Of a stretch of 64,000 bases of DNA, positions 1 to 13,912 are shown piece by piece. The notes beneath the pieces are model-generated. The model was not told the DNA's origin and did no database searches. It was given only the letters and a program-made list of their open reading frames with translations. The stretch spans positions 29,300,283-29,364,282 of the forward strand of contig OU612066.1 of assembly GCA_914767715.1 (NCBI GenBank), given 5' to 3'. Position 1 is the stretch's first letter, and each line of letters starts with the position of its first letter. The DNA comes from Membranipora membranacea (lineage: Eukaryota; Bryozoa; Gymnolaemata; Cheilostomatida; Membraniporidae). Made by a program: the position numbers and the translations under genes.

Positions 1-244
1 CCAATGCACACATAGAGGGCAACTCCCAGTATAAAAACCAATTCTTCAACACGGCAAGGAGTTTGCCCCAAACTTCCTGAACACGGTAACGAAGTAACGA
101 GATGAAGCGGTTTCTGGGGCCACCTGTGTGTGGCAGTATAATATGAATAAGTATTTGCATATTTCCAAACTTCATTTTCACAATGTAATACAGCACAGTG
201 AGTAAAACAATGAAGAGGACAGCAAACCAGGTTACAACAGGCAT
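1..244 (-). CDS. Partial ORF, single N-terminal membrane segment, runs off window
   Basis: An open frame starts at an ATG at 244 and runs to the window edge without a stop (about 81 codons). The N-terminus (MPVVTWFAVLFIVLLTVLYY) is a clear hydrophobic transmembrane or signal-anchor segment, followed by a basic, amphipathic stretch containing GGPRNRFISLLRYR. The frame stays open for about 12 codons upstream of the ATG, to a TAG. I do not recognise the family. It lies on the same strand as the ferredoxin gene, in the interval where that gene's last intron would lie if its final exon is off-window. It may therefore be the first exon of another gene, or a chance ORF. Confidence 0.35.
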   Translation of the reverse strand, partial: MPVVTWFAVLFIVLLTVLYYIVKMKFGNMQILIHIILPHTGGPRNRFISLLRYRVQEVWGKLLAVLKNWFLYWELPSMCAL

Positions 245-327
245 AACAAAGTGTGGTCCCGTGCGGACAACAATAGTAGCGTGGAGCTAGTTTTATTTTT
301 CTGAAGGCTTCTTAACAAAGCTACCTA

Positions 328-2186
<1,859 letters not shown>

Positions 2187-3105
2187 CTTTAGAAAATGAG
2201 TCTACAAAATGTTATTTGTGGGAGTCTCTGATAGAGTTCATAATAGTTTTAGGATCCGTGGTTATAAATAGGAAGACAACTCTGATTTCAATAATTATTG
2301 TTGCATAATTGCTCTAAACCTCCCTGATCCAGTTTGGAGGCGGTTATAATTCCCCAAATATTAGTTGTAGCAGGAACAGTGGCACTAAGGCATGAGTAAC
2401 TTGACATGTAAGACTGCAGTTTGACCGGACTTTGTTTGGCAAGTTGAATCGTTTTAAAACTTGAGACAACCAAAGACGTGCTTATGGTAAGAATATATAA
2501 CGCACTTATGAGGCAACATATAGCCGGGTTTTGCAAGGGATCCTTTTTTAATTGACAATTTTATCATGGAGAAGCAAATATACTTACTATTAAGCTAAAC
2601 ATGATTACAATAATGTTCGATACAAAATACAAACAGCAAAGAAGTTTGCTGCGCTAACTTTCCCATTCCCACAATGTTGGTTTGGATTCAGGACAATAAA
2701 GTCTTTTATTATGTATAGAACAGTAAGAAAAAACTGAGTATCTAGATTAATGATTAATGTGTCCTATAGGCGATTTGACTCGTTGTGACTAATCACATGG
2801 AAGAAAAGTGCTACTACATTTACAAAGTGACCGAATAACATAATATTTTACACCCAGTAAATGAACATATATTATTGTACATTTTTTGAATCACGTTAAC
2901 TTTTAGTGCTTTTCGTGTGAGGCAAGTATGAACACATGCCAAAACTTTTTCAGTCAGTTTTTTCTTCAATTTTGGCTTTAATGGACTAATGTCCAGTAAA
3001 CAGCTACCAGGAACCATCCCATCTCGCAGCAATCAATTTTATATCAGGAGTCCATCACCCAATGTTTAAATATCATTTGAGCTCATATACACCATGACTT
3101 TATTA
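2187..3105. other. FDX2-DERL1 intergenic spacer and DERL1 3' UTR
   Basis: Both neighbouring genes are on the minus strand, so this holds the Derlin 3' UTR and the FDX2 promoter. A minus ORF at 2288-2536 has a signal-peptide-like start but no homology I recognise and no splice context. I treat it as chance. Confidence 0.4.
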
Positions 3106-5729
3106 TTATTGACCTCCGAGTGCGTTACCAGCACCCCACCTGTGTCCTGCCTGGTTATCGTCTCCAGCAGCAGCGGGTTGTGCTCTCCTAGTGGGTGGAG
3201 CTCCAAATCCTGACATCACTCCTCTGTGATTGGGCAAGAATTTATACCTACAATTAATATGGTCAGTATTAGAAAAATTGACAAGAATAATATAATGGAA
3301 GCAATAAGGAGTTGCTTACTACTTGAATTCAAGAGCAGGCAACTCCAACATGACAGTAAATTAGCACAGTACACAACCAGACCAACTCACTGACCTAAAA
3401 AAGGAGAGCCATGTTCAAGCAGTTACATTTGAAACAAGATAACGTATTGGAATTTTTTAGCTTAGGTTCCCAGTCCATAACAGTTGCTCGCCGTGGTTGA
3501 TAATCACTCCATAGTCCAGTATAGTCCAAAATCATGAGCTAAGATACACACAAACTCACATTATACTTGGTGTACTGATCAGGGTTCTTCCTCCAAAGTC
3601 TTGTGGATATTTGAACATCAGGAAGAAGTATAAGTGACCAACAATAATACCCAGAAGCTCAGTAAATCCTCTATAAAAAATCAGCAGTAGACGGTCAAAA
3701 GTGTATTACATTTTGGTAAAGACAAACATGATGGGATATTAACGTACGACTCGCCAATGTTTCTCTTCATGTACGGGCTTTAGTGAAACCTTCACATGCA
3801 TTTCATACTAGGGCCATAGCCATAATCAACTTCATACTGTTCAATAATAAAAAATTAGGCTCACAGCCAAATTCATATTTTACGGTTCAGAAGTGCTGTT
3901 TACTAAAATAGTGGGTTATTGTGTGCAAACAGGTTAAAGATCATAGTTCCCCTACCCCTACAGAAGTAAGAATTATTTTTACTTTCTCTGTATGCAAATC
4001 AGTAATATCATAACTAATTCCTTTTGGTGAACAATCAACTAAGTTAGTAGGGCATGGCTAAACGTCCCACACTGCCAAGCGATCATGACAATATTACATA
4101 CTTTATCTTCAAACTGATCTAACTGAAAACCATGCAAAGTTTGGTTGTGGGATACTCATGGCATTGCCCTGATTATTATTTTTGTGAACTTACCCTCCTC
4201 TGATGATCAAGTTGAAGGCCAGCAGGATCCATGGCAGGTACATAGCCTAAATAAGTTAGAAAATGTATTAGATTACAAAGTGCACATTCAGCTTAGCAAT
4301 GACAAGAGCCAGCTGATGCAAGATGATGCAAGATCTCAATTTCAAGCTTTTGAGCTCAACCTTACAATCATTCAAACCTGAAGTCCTCATATTGTCAATC
4401 CATAATATGACAGATCTGCAATAATTTATAACAAGAATATTTATTTGCGCTTTGTGCTAGTAAGTAAAATATAGATAGACATCGTAGTTTAACCCTATGT
4501 TGAGTCATACCTTAAATTGTGTGCCAAACCAGAACTGAACTATGGTATCTCTGTTGAGCTGGCACCAGATATACAGCACTGACATGACCATTGGATCAAA
4601 GAGCAGAGGGAACTCCAGGATCAGGCAGATCACCACAAGTGACAGCCAGTTAAAGATCAACAGGAACAAATAGTCAGCAGGTTTTCCAGCGAATAGACCT
4701 ACAATCACAGACATCATCGTAAAGTTATCTTCTATCAGAATCATCCCTAGTTTTCACCGAATTAGTTCGCACAGTATTCAGCATGTAAAGATATTCCTCA
4801 AATGCAGCAGTCACAATATTCATGAAATCTAAATAAAAAAAAAGAGTTATTGCCCTTATTGCATGTTCACAGGGCAGTTTAAATGAACAATCATTAACAC
4901 AACCTATGACACATAAACTGATCCATTTAGCATGATGCCAGCTGCATAAGCAGAGGGTTATATCACTGATAAGCATTTTCTGGTATTTGGGTGTGAAACA
5001 GCATATTTTGGGCCTGATTACCTGTAGGATGAGAAAACAAACATGCAAAACATATATTTTATGTCTAATACGCACCAGATTCCAGTCGGTTTGAGTATGA
5101 GTAGAGGAAGTATAACATAATAAGAAAGTGGAATCCAGTAGAGGGCGTTATAGGATAGTAGAATAAACTTGTGAATGGTCTCCAGATCTAAAACAGAAAA
5201 TGAAATCGCATAGTTACAGCAGGGAGAATGGTCACAGCGTCCGAGAGAATAATGCTTGACATTCAACGACTGTCCTGTCAAATTAATCATAGGTTCAACA
5301 GGCTGTGAATTTCAGGGCATGCCTAGGGTCATGCCACATATTAAAGACTACAACTGAGATATGGCATTAGTGCCTTATAATCAAATCAGTTAACTAGGCC
5401 CTTCCTTACCATGTTTTTCTTGCTTCAACATTGAAATTGATTGACTGCATGGATGTTTTGCAATTCAATAACATCATGCAAAATTAATAGATTATAGTAT
5501 ACACTGCATGTCACTATTCAGGATGGAGAGACTTATCTGTTTTGTGGAGATAAGAAAGAGAAACATAACTCACATGAAACTTGCTGATGAACTCATATTT
5601 CAGTATCATAGTCATGTAGCTAACGATTCCAAAGCGGCCAGCCAGTGACAGGATGATGGTTCCTGAGAACCAATATCTGGTCATATCAGGAATACTCCTG
5701 AACCATAACCCTATGTCATTTCCAGACAT
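3106..5729 (-). CDS. DERL1: Derlin-1, complete six-exon gene
   Basis: Rhomboid-like pseudoprotease of the ER membrane that takes part in retrotranslocation of misfolded proteins (ERAD). Coding exons are 5574-5729, 5076-5187, 4511-4698, 4194-4246, 3560-3670 and 3106-3247; they join in phase to 253 residues (human Derlin-1 has 251). Landmarks in order: N-terminal GLWFRSIPDMTRYWF; WRPFTSLFYYPITPSTGFHF, matching the conserved WRPxTxxFYFP; GKPADYLFLLIFNW and MSVLYIWCQLNRDTIVQFWF, diagnostic of Derlin-1 rather than Derlin-2/3; LPWILLAFNLIIRGG; GHLYFFLMFKYPQDFGGRTL; and a C-terminal tail with RGVMSGFGAPPTRR and GHRWGAGNALGGQ, the SHP-box-like p97-binding region of Derlin-1. No catalytic rhomboid Ser/His dyad, as expected. 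The ATG at 5729 is the only start giving the family N-terminus. Confidence 0.96.
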
Positions 5730-6868
5730 GTTTCCTTCTGTATGTGTTGTATAGAAGAACTCTTTTGATTATACTGACAAGTCAAAAACCATCAATGAAT
5801 GTAAAGAAAATATAGAATACGTGTCACTCAAGTTGTTGAAAAAGAAAATAGTGATTAACAAACAGCTGAACTTGACTCACTACTCTTAATTGATCCTCAT
5901 ATTGTAATTGTATATGATTAATGTTCTAAACCATCATTTATAGTTGTCAATGGCTAATCCAATCATAAAGTCTCTTGATATAGGTCAAAGGTTATGAGAA
6001 TGTAAATAAAGAAGACAGTGCACTTTCAAGATTAGATCAGAATGTTTAACCTTGGTTTAACCAAGGAGTTAGAGGTTTAACTCTGAGTTGAATGTTCATT
6101 TACATCATTGCTGTCTTGTTTCTATTCTGCTGCAACTATACACATTGGATGATACATTCCTGTAGCACTGTAAATGGTAGGTCATTCATTTTTCCTCATC
6201 CTACATATTCATTCATATAACTACTATTTTTTTACTCATAATATGGTCTTATTACTTACTGTACATATATACATAGGCATATAAATATATATATATCACT
6301 CCAAGCCAAGTTTGAGAATCAATTGACCCAACCCTTCTACAGTAGCAATGTTACCCAACTTATCTTGTTGTAGATTTTTGAACAAGAGGCTTCATTCCGA
6401 TTTTATAAAACACATTAAGCTACAATAATAATATTTGTTGTGAAAATAATATGTTGTCGGTGACTACTTGTACAACAGGTATCAATTGTGACCAGATTGT
6501 TATAGGTGCAATGCATGCTGTTTCAAAATCTTTCCCAACATTATAATGATATGGTCACAACACCATCACCATACTTAACTTAAACGGATAAGTTTTCATA
6601 TGTAAGCTAGACAAATGGGCTTGGATGTCGGGTTAGCTTCCACAGGCAGAGCGAGGTTGAGTTTCCGAATACAAAACAACAGTCCTTCGGTGAATTCAAC
6701 TTTGATGTGTTGACTTGTCATTTATTGCTTGACTTTGTACGCAGTGCTTTCCTTCTTTTCTTAATGCCAAACTCTTTTCCTATTTCAGAGGATAGCGCCT
6801 TTGCCGATGCATCTATGGATATAAATTAATTATGTTTTGAAGCTACCGACCTTACAACGAATTTTACC
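5730..6868. other. Divergent intergenic region between DERL1 and the dystrobrevin-like gene
   Basis: The two genes are transcribed away from each other, so both promoters lie here. I see AT-rich sequence with a short TA microsatellite near 6285, and a possible 5' UTR splice acceptor (CCTATTTCAG) about 80 bp before the dystrobrevin-like start. No coding exon was found, including none for an EF-hand or ZZ domain. Confidence 0.5.
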
Positions 6869-7603
6869 ATGGAGTCACCACGTATTGATGATGAGCATAA
6901 TTTAATTGCTCGATACGCTGCCACCTTAGCTCAGCATGAGAGCAAATCAAGCTCAGAGGGAGAGCATAGTAGTGGACCAACAAACTCATGTTCCGGCAGT
7001 ATGGACTCATTCCAAATGAGTCCGGAATTCAAAATGCATCAGAATTTAATCGATGAATTGGAATCAAGCAATAGACAGATAATGGAAGAAATATCGCAAC
7101 TACGCCAAGCGAAAGATGCATCATACTCTAACTCGACCTTACTCTTTGAGCTTCAGATGTTGAAGCAACACAAAGGCGAACTTGAATCACGAATGGGAAA
7201 GTTACAAAACGGCAGGCAGGATTTGATGGAGCAATTAGAACGATTGATGGGGATGTTGAAATCAAGGGATAGCAATATAGAGAATATATCATCTCCTCGA
7301 CATCGAACTTATTCAAACGGCTCACCAGGCAAACTAACACTAGTCACAAGTCCTAGACATGGATCCACCAGATCATACTCTTCCCGTAATGGGACGCCTC
7401 AGCTCACCCCGCAACATTCTATCTCATCTAACTCTTCCACCTATAGTAGAACTAAGAGACAATTTAGTGAGCTGTTCTCTGCAGCCGATGCCATTAATGA
7501 CGCGCTGTCACAACTGGTTACTCATGTGACCAGGGATGAAGAAGATGAGATTCTTCAGAGCCAGTATTTGTCAGAGCCAGTATTCCTTGTGTCACCAAAG
7601 TGA
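6869..7603 (+). CDS. Dystrobrevin C-terminal-like coiled-coil protein, single exon
   Basis: An uninterrupted 244-codon ORF. Its start, IDDEHNLIARYAATLA, matches the dystrobrevin motif LDEEHRLIARYAARLA that precedes the paired coiled coils. Residues about 55-125 form the coiled coils (HQNLIDELESSNRQIMEEI, then LLFELQMLKQHKGELESRMG and QLERLMGMLK), the dystrophin-binding heptads. A Ser/Pro-rich linker follows, then FSELFSAADAINDALSQLV, matching the second conserved dystrobrevin block. The EF-hand and ZZ domains are absent and no upstream coding exon is visible. The ATG has a strong context (TTTTACCATGG), and an in-frame TAA lies upstream. The full-length family runs to 500-700 residues with many introns, so this is either a retrocopied, truncated paralogue or an intronless dedicated coiled-coil adaptor. 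The intact reading frame argues for function. An AATAAA occurs near 8007. Confidence 0.85.
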   Translation: MESPRIDDEHNLIARYAATLAQHESKSSSEGEHSSGPTNSCSGSMDSFQMSPEFKMHQNLIDELESSNRQIMEEISQLRQAKDASYSNSTLLFELQMLKQHKGELESRMGKLQNGRQDLMEQLERLMGMLKSRDSNIENISSPRHRTYSNGSPGKLTLVTSPRHGSTRSYSSRNGTPQLTPQHSISSNSSTYSRTKRQFSELFSAADAINDALSQLVTHVTRDEEDEILQSQYLSEPVFLVSPK

Positions 7604-10600
7604 AGACATGGGGTATGTGCTACGAACGAGTGACACTGGTCTAATTAAACAGCCAAAAATGCCTTACACTTGAAACTAATGGTTGATGCCTCGTCTTGGC
7701 CTCCATTACTACATTACTCTACCCTACATTGTGATCGCCATTTTATTTATTATGAAATTTAGTAAATCCAGCTGCATATTTTATTACCTTTTACGTTCAG
7801 TCATAAACCCTTCAGGTATGTAACAAGTTACCAGGGTAACTCTGCAAATATTTCTGTTTTTTTGACAGCTGTTTATACTTGAGCTTGACTTGAGCAGACA
7901 AAGACCTGATCAATTCCCGAATGTAGTCATGCAAAGCTGAACTTTTTTGCTCAGAATTAATTAAGTGATGTTATTGATGTGCTAAGTCAGCTGGGATTAT
8001 TAGTGGAATAAAATTATTTTTATTTTGGAAACGGAAATTACACCCACGAACATGCTTACTTGTACAGAATGAATCAAAGAAGTTGATGTTCTATCTAACT
8101 CAGTCCCAATCTCAAAGCGTTCTAATTGTTCTCAGAGTGGTTCCAGACCGAATTAGCGAGCGCTGCTGAGATAAAATTCCTTGCACCATTCCATTTTTGT
8201 AAGGAGGTGCCAATGAAGCAAGGCAAGAGGTGCAGTTCCAACTCTTGAGTGGCTTTTGAGTAGCAATATTTTTACAAAGGCGGTATCATTAACTTTGATA
8301 CCAATAATGGAGTGAGGCAATCTAAAACCCATTCAAGTGTTTTTAATCCTATCATGAAGGGCTGATAAAGTGCCTTGAATAGCGTCTCAAGGGTTCAACA
8401 TAGTAAAGATTCCAGTATATGATAGATTCCGGTAAGGACTAAAGGCCTGTAACAGGAGAACTTGTAGCCAATGTCACTACTGGTGATGTTATCTTTTCAT
8501 GTAGCCCATTACACAGTCTATTATTACAACGAGCTTCCTAATTCATACTGATAAGCAATCGCTTATAGATAACAGTCCCAAACTGTCCTAGTTGTGAAGG
8601 AAAATAGCATAGCCTGAAGCTGCGGCGCTGAATCGGTATGCATACGACAAAAAATCATCAAATTGCTAGTGAGCGAAATGGCCTGACCATAACAACACAT
8701 GCAGACACATTTATAATTATACTCGAGATGTATCGACCCAACTTAATTGCGATACTTTTATTGTTTATATAGGGAGAGGAGTTATTATTTTAGTATATTG
8801 ATTGCGGCGCATCACTTTATGAAGTAAGGCAACACTTTCTTTACACTGCTAATGAAAAACTAACAGCGGCGCGATTGTCCGATGTTTTAAACAACAAAGG
8901 CGAAATTCCGACTTGTTGCTAAAATAGTCATAATGGATTTTGTCTATTTGCAGAATTCATCAAAATTCGAATCACTGTTATAAATTTTTAATCCGTTTTA
9001 ACCCGGTTAAATATGGATCATTGTCATCGATATATATGTTGAGCTTCGCTTATTGTCAACAAGTCACAACAGCCATATGCTGAAGTTCGGTATCAAACCA
9101 TCCAAACGCAGTTTTTCTAACATGACAGCTTCGTCATTTAAAGATATCGAAAAAATGTTGGAGCTCATTACTTTCATAGAGATATATGCTCTTGTGAAAC
9201 TAACAGATGTTTTGCTGAAATTGAAAACAATTATCACAATACCTCGAGGACCAATTAACCAATTAGCAGTCAATTTTCCTTTAAAAATGGCTATATCACT
9301 TTTGAATCATGCTGCATGCAGGCAATGTTGTTGTTAATTGTAGCTACTCCTTGATTGCTAGATTGTATCACTGAATATCACTCAGTCAAACCTGTGTTTA
9401 TTTTGTGCATTAGCAGGAGTGCTGGTACAGTGCAGTACAAATTTCAGCGTTAGAACATCACTAAACCCAAACAAGAACGAAAACATGGAATATCATCAGC
9501 TATTTGTACTTAGTGATTTACTTAGCAGAATAAGGTTATGCCTCTCCTTCTCTGTATAATCACATGCTGAGATAAATGATCATTTTGCTTGGTGATTCCG
9601 TATATAGCCACTGGGGTATTGCTATAATTGGTGTACTGCATGGGTTCATTGATCGATTTAACCAGCGTAGCGATGACAGGCCTTGTCATCTACACTCGTC
9701 CAAAACTGACATATTTGATCAGCTGTACCACTCAAGCTGAGTGTTATAAATTGGTCATAATCAATATTTATATATTCACAGAATTATGAATCAACAGCTA
9801 AGCTATTCAATCCCCATCTGTTATGCTTAGATCAGGAGACTAACTTTTTAATAAGATCTAAACCTATTGAGTACTGGATCGATGATCAGTGGTAGGATAG
9901 CAAATCATTGTACTATTCTAGGATCCATATTAATTATTTGCCAGCTGATATCTGTTCTGCAAAAAGGTTAGTTACCCAAACATTATTAGATGCAGAAACA
10001 ACGAAAAATGCATCGTAAATCATTAAAAAATGCTACCATATGTCTGAAAGAAGATCAATATTTGCAAATACTACAAGTGAAACCTCTGATACAATCCCAT
10101 TACAATCGATGATTTAATTTAGTCCAGCTCAAACTCTGCCTGAGTTGATGATAGTGAAATTCCCCAAATCCAACTGAGGCCAACCGATGAGTATGCTGTG
10201 ACTAATACTAGTGACAAAACCCGCAACAGCAACATAGGCCGAAACTGCTGAAATACAGCCATTGTCATTTTTGCAATTGTTTTTCTGAGTTGTCTTCTCA
10301 ATGTACATGGGCAGACAACCTAACTTACTGAAATTGAGATAATACCATAGGTGATAAGGATTTACAAAAACTTAAGCATGTAAGTAAGCTTTTATATTTA
10401 TTCATATGGTGGTTAAAGATAGGCGACTGAGTCAATAGAACTTATAGGATCAGTCTCAAGCTGACTCTTTACCACCTATTGAAGGTCGCAACCACAGATT
10501 TTGATTTATTATAACGGTTTGTACCAATTCTTAGGATTTGTCTCTTCATTTGAATAGAGAGGGCGGTGTGTGGCTCTCTTTGGAAATAGTTGAATGCCCT

Positions 10601-11667
10601 GACCACTAGTCCGCTGCTGGAAATCATGGTGGCCTCCTGTAAATATTTACATTTCTAGAGAAAACGCATTTCCTGTAATAACGGTCTTTGAAACACGAAA
10701 TGTAAATATTGGTGTTTTGTCATCCTGAGTCGGAGATCTATCTCCGGGTTTATTGACATCTTTAAACTTACTAATTTACAAGCTGTTTTATTTTCAATAG
10801 AACACCACCACATCAATTGCCGACTATCTGATGACAAGCCACAGATAAACTTGATGATTTTCACGGTCTTAATCTACCCTTGATTACATAATATATGCAT
10901 GTAAGTATCAGGTTTTTCAGGGGTCGAGGCCTCCATGTAAACTCCCAAAAACTTGAGTCGGCCATGGCCTTCCACAGCTAATAACAGCGACCCTAAGGAA
11001 TGTCACACACTGAGCATCCAAAATCAAGCCAGAGCATAAACCTTTGTGAGGCAAGTATGTTATTTCAGGAAGAAATTACAAAACCCTTTCAGTTAATCTC
11101 AAGTAATTACTGGATCAATGGTTGAATGAATGAACTTCTATACCTATATATACTGGAACAATATTTTGCAAATTATTGAAGCATGATTCTTGCCTTTAGT
11201 TTCCCCAGGTTCAAAGAGCAGCAAAGTGGAAGTTGTCGAGATATTCACCTTGAAAAAACTTGAATCGCATTTTGTCTTGTTACTCAGCTAAATTACAAGC
11301 CAAGGCATTCGGACAAGACTTAATTCGTGGACTGAATGTTTAACAGAAGGTCATATATGCTAGCTGACTCCCGACTCTCAAGGAACCAAGTTGATACACG
11401 TTAGCAGATTCAAAGTTCCCAATAACTAAGATAAATTTGGAAGAATAAATTATGTCTTCTCAAAATAGAACAGAGCGTAAGTTACTTTTCTGAGTAAGAT
11501 GTTAGTAATTGGCTGACCAACAATGTTGAGGAAGGGAAATGTTCATCCGCTATCCACAGGTAGTTTTTCTCATTGCGTTGCATGCATTACTTTGACATAT
11601 CAAATTTATCACTCATGTGGTCACTAGACAATCTTATTCAAGTATAAATTTCGGTTTTATCATACAG
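7604..11667. other. No supported gene; 3' UTR then non-coding sequence
   Basis: After the 3' UTR of the dystrobrevin-like gene I find no exon with recognisable homology on either strand. Overlapping small ORFs at 9053-9337 (+) and 9064-9273 (-) are mirror images and look like chance. A minus ORF at 10119-10301 has a signal-peptide-like hydrophobic core but no partner exon. The 5' exons of the sushi receptor starting at 11668 should lie somewhere here; candidates are ATG-to-donor stretches near 11452 and 11523, but none has a signal peptide. Confidence 0.4.
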
Positions 11668-13351
11668 ATATTGTACTTTGTCACAAACCTAAACACTGGA
11701 GTACCACTTTCTCTGATGGAACTATATCACAGTATAACGCGGGGAAAAGTTTCCGCTACTTGTTTAAATATGAATGTAGCAGCCCTTTGTTCACACGCAA
11801 ACCAAATATTGGCATGGTAGTATGTGAAGAGAGTACTCCTGGGGAGATAGTGTGGAAAGAAGATGGATACCAAGAATCTACTGAACCTCCAATTTGCACA
11901 ATCAACATCTATATAGGTAAGATTCTTTCTATCCTAGAGAAATGAATATTGGTTAGATTTTAGTTTAGGCTAATTTGGGGATGGTTTAATGTGAGCTTGT
12001 GGGTCATGTAATTGTTAGCTACCCATAACTTTCATTCCTCTACAAGTCTGTGCGAAACAGCAATTCAAACGTTTACTTAACTGCACTCGAGTCGTCTTCA
12101 TAGTGAGACAGTCTCCATCTACATTATTGACAACGTTTCAGCTGGTGACTGGTGCATTCACGCTCAAACTTGCAAAAATGGTCCCCTAATAATGTATTTG
12201 CTGTATTTACTGTAACATGGTTAGACAATGATAGATGAAAGTGAAATTCTATGTTGAGTCACTTGACTTCTACCTCTGTATGAGTATAAGGAATCGGTAG
12301 GAACCAGTCTTTTTGTATGTTGCGTTTTCAATGACCCAAAAGTAATAGCCTTGTATTTTTGAGGTTTCTTGGAAAATCTACCTTTGGTGGGTGATCTTAT
12401 TTTTAGACTCAAGATGGGTCATAACATGATGCTAAATAACTAACTAAACATCAGTCGGTTTGTATTCTATATCAGTCAGAAATTTGTTAAAATTGCGTTT
12501 TTGAGCTGTCAGTTATCAAATTTTGTCCAACTGTTCAGCCTTAGGGCGTCTCTTCATATTGGGTTCATAACTAGTGGTGACAGAAGAGTGGTTGTGAGTT
12601 TTGGTTGCTCATTTGCCACTATAACTTAGACACACCTAAGCTGTGATAATGCAATAATGCACACCACTGGCATACTCAAATATCGAGGGTCTTCCTACAA
12701 CAACAATTGTCCAACTATCGCCAAATTGGTCACAATCTGGTAGATACTACTGCTTTATTGCAGAACTACTTCAAAAAATATGTTTTCATAGGATACTGTG
12801 GTAAATGAACTGCTTTCAATATCGCTTGCATTTCACCGGCAATTTCATAGTTTTGTCTCTGGACAATTCTATCAACTCAAAGTCAAACAAAGCGCAATCT
12901 CTGTTCACAACTTCCTGTAACATGTTGTTATTCATACATTTTAGGTGCTCTGTTTGGTGTGTCAGTTTTCCTGTCGATGCTGGTCATTCTACTGTTGGTG
13001 TGCTGCTACAGGAGACGGCCACAAGGAGAATTGGAGGGAACCAAAAGACTCAGCAGCCATAAAAATGACTATCAGTCTCAACCTCCAAGAGCAATCTCAC
13101 TGCAACCTCGATCACCGACTATCCGATCTGATGCCAGAATGAGCGCTGATGCAGCAAACCTGGCCGATGGCGCAGTCTATGCCAGTGTGGATGATGAGTA
13201 TGGTGATGTTCTTCCCACAACTGCTCCATCAGTACAAGCAGACGATGAATACATACAGCCACAGCCAAGCATGACATTGGAAAGGCACAATCAAGATAAA
13301 CAAGCTGACGCCACGCAGGGCATACCAAACTATTATGGAACCCTGACCTGA
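11668..13351 (+). CDS. CCP/sushi-domain single-pass receptor, 3' two exons
   Basis: Exon 11668-11916 (phase 1 in) encodes one CCP/sushi-like module: a first Cys in VLCHKPKHW, FKYECSSPLF, MVVCEES, GEIVWKEDG and a final Cys in PPICT, giving the four-cysteine plus Trp spacing. Exon 12945-13351 joins in phase (ATA G|GT GCT) and encodes one transmembrane helix (LFGVSVFLSMLVILLLVCC), a CYRRR stop-transfer and a ~110-residue cytoplasmic tail. The tail carries tyrosines in acidic or hydrophobic settings (GAVYASVDDEYGDV, ADDEYIQPQ, NYYGTLT), plausible SH2-docking or kinase sites. Start and signal peptide are not found, so the N-terminus is missing here. No named orthologue is recognised. The gene resembles the CCP receptor at 26-31 kb in architecture. 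It ends just before a truncated LINE. Confidence 0.75.
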
Positions 13352-13429
13352 GTTTCGCCCTGAACAGTCTCCCAAATTCTGCCAGTATCAAAGGAAAGTT
13401 TAAGACACGCACAAACCTATTTAGTCCGT

Positions 13430-13912
13430 ACCACTGAATCACTAAGACTTTCAGTAGTGTACAGGCAGAACAAGGAGTTGTCCTCGACTGTCAAAACCAC
13501 CAAGAAGGCTCGACAAAGACTCTATATCATATCGAAACTCTATCCTCTAGGAGTTAACGAGAAACTGATTAACACCTGCTATAAGTCTTTTATCGAATCC
13601 GTCCTAAACTACCATCTTGTGGTCTTATACCAACACATGTCAGCTGATTCAAAGAGAAAAGTTAGGTCTGTCATAAAATCTGTTGAATATCTCTCAGGTG
13701 ACCTAAGCTTTACGCCCCTCGAAGAACTTTACATTAGTAAACTCAAGACTAAAAGTCTTCGAATGGTTGCCACCTCCATCGAGCCTGTACTGATACTTGA
13801 CCAACTTCCATCAGGTCGTTACATTGCCATAAGACACAGAGTTCAAATCCGTGTCAAATGTTTCAGGGCGGAAAGTGTCAGACTTTTGAATAGTATACTC
13901 TTTACTAGATAA
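13430..13912 (+). mobile_element. 5'-truncated non-LTR retrotransposon, RT C-terminal part
   Basis: The open frame ends at 13912 and begins in mid-protein, without an ATG. It reads like the post-RT thumb and C-terminus of Rex/CR1-type LINEs: KKARQRLYIISKL, TCYKSFIESVLNYH, a long basic segment, and LPSGRYIAIRHRVQ near the end. The same LPSGRY motif occurs in the LINE at 38.7-40.1 kb, so both belong to one group. The insertion begins about 80 bp after the receptor stop codon, so it may lie in that gene's 3' UTR. The AT-rich 3' end continues to about 14000. Confidence 0.8.

Noticed and set aside
2288-2536. 82-codon minus ORF with hydrophobic start
   Set aside because: Lies between the Derlin stop and the FDX2 start, with no recognisable homology and no splice sites; could be UTR.
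9053-9337. 94-codon plus ORF and its antisense partner
   Set aside because: No start context, domain or splice partner; both strands open by chance in AT-rich sequence.
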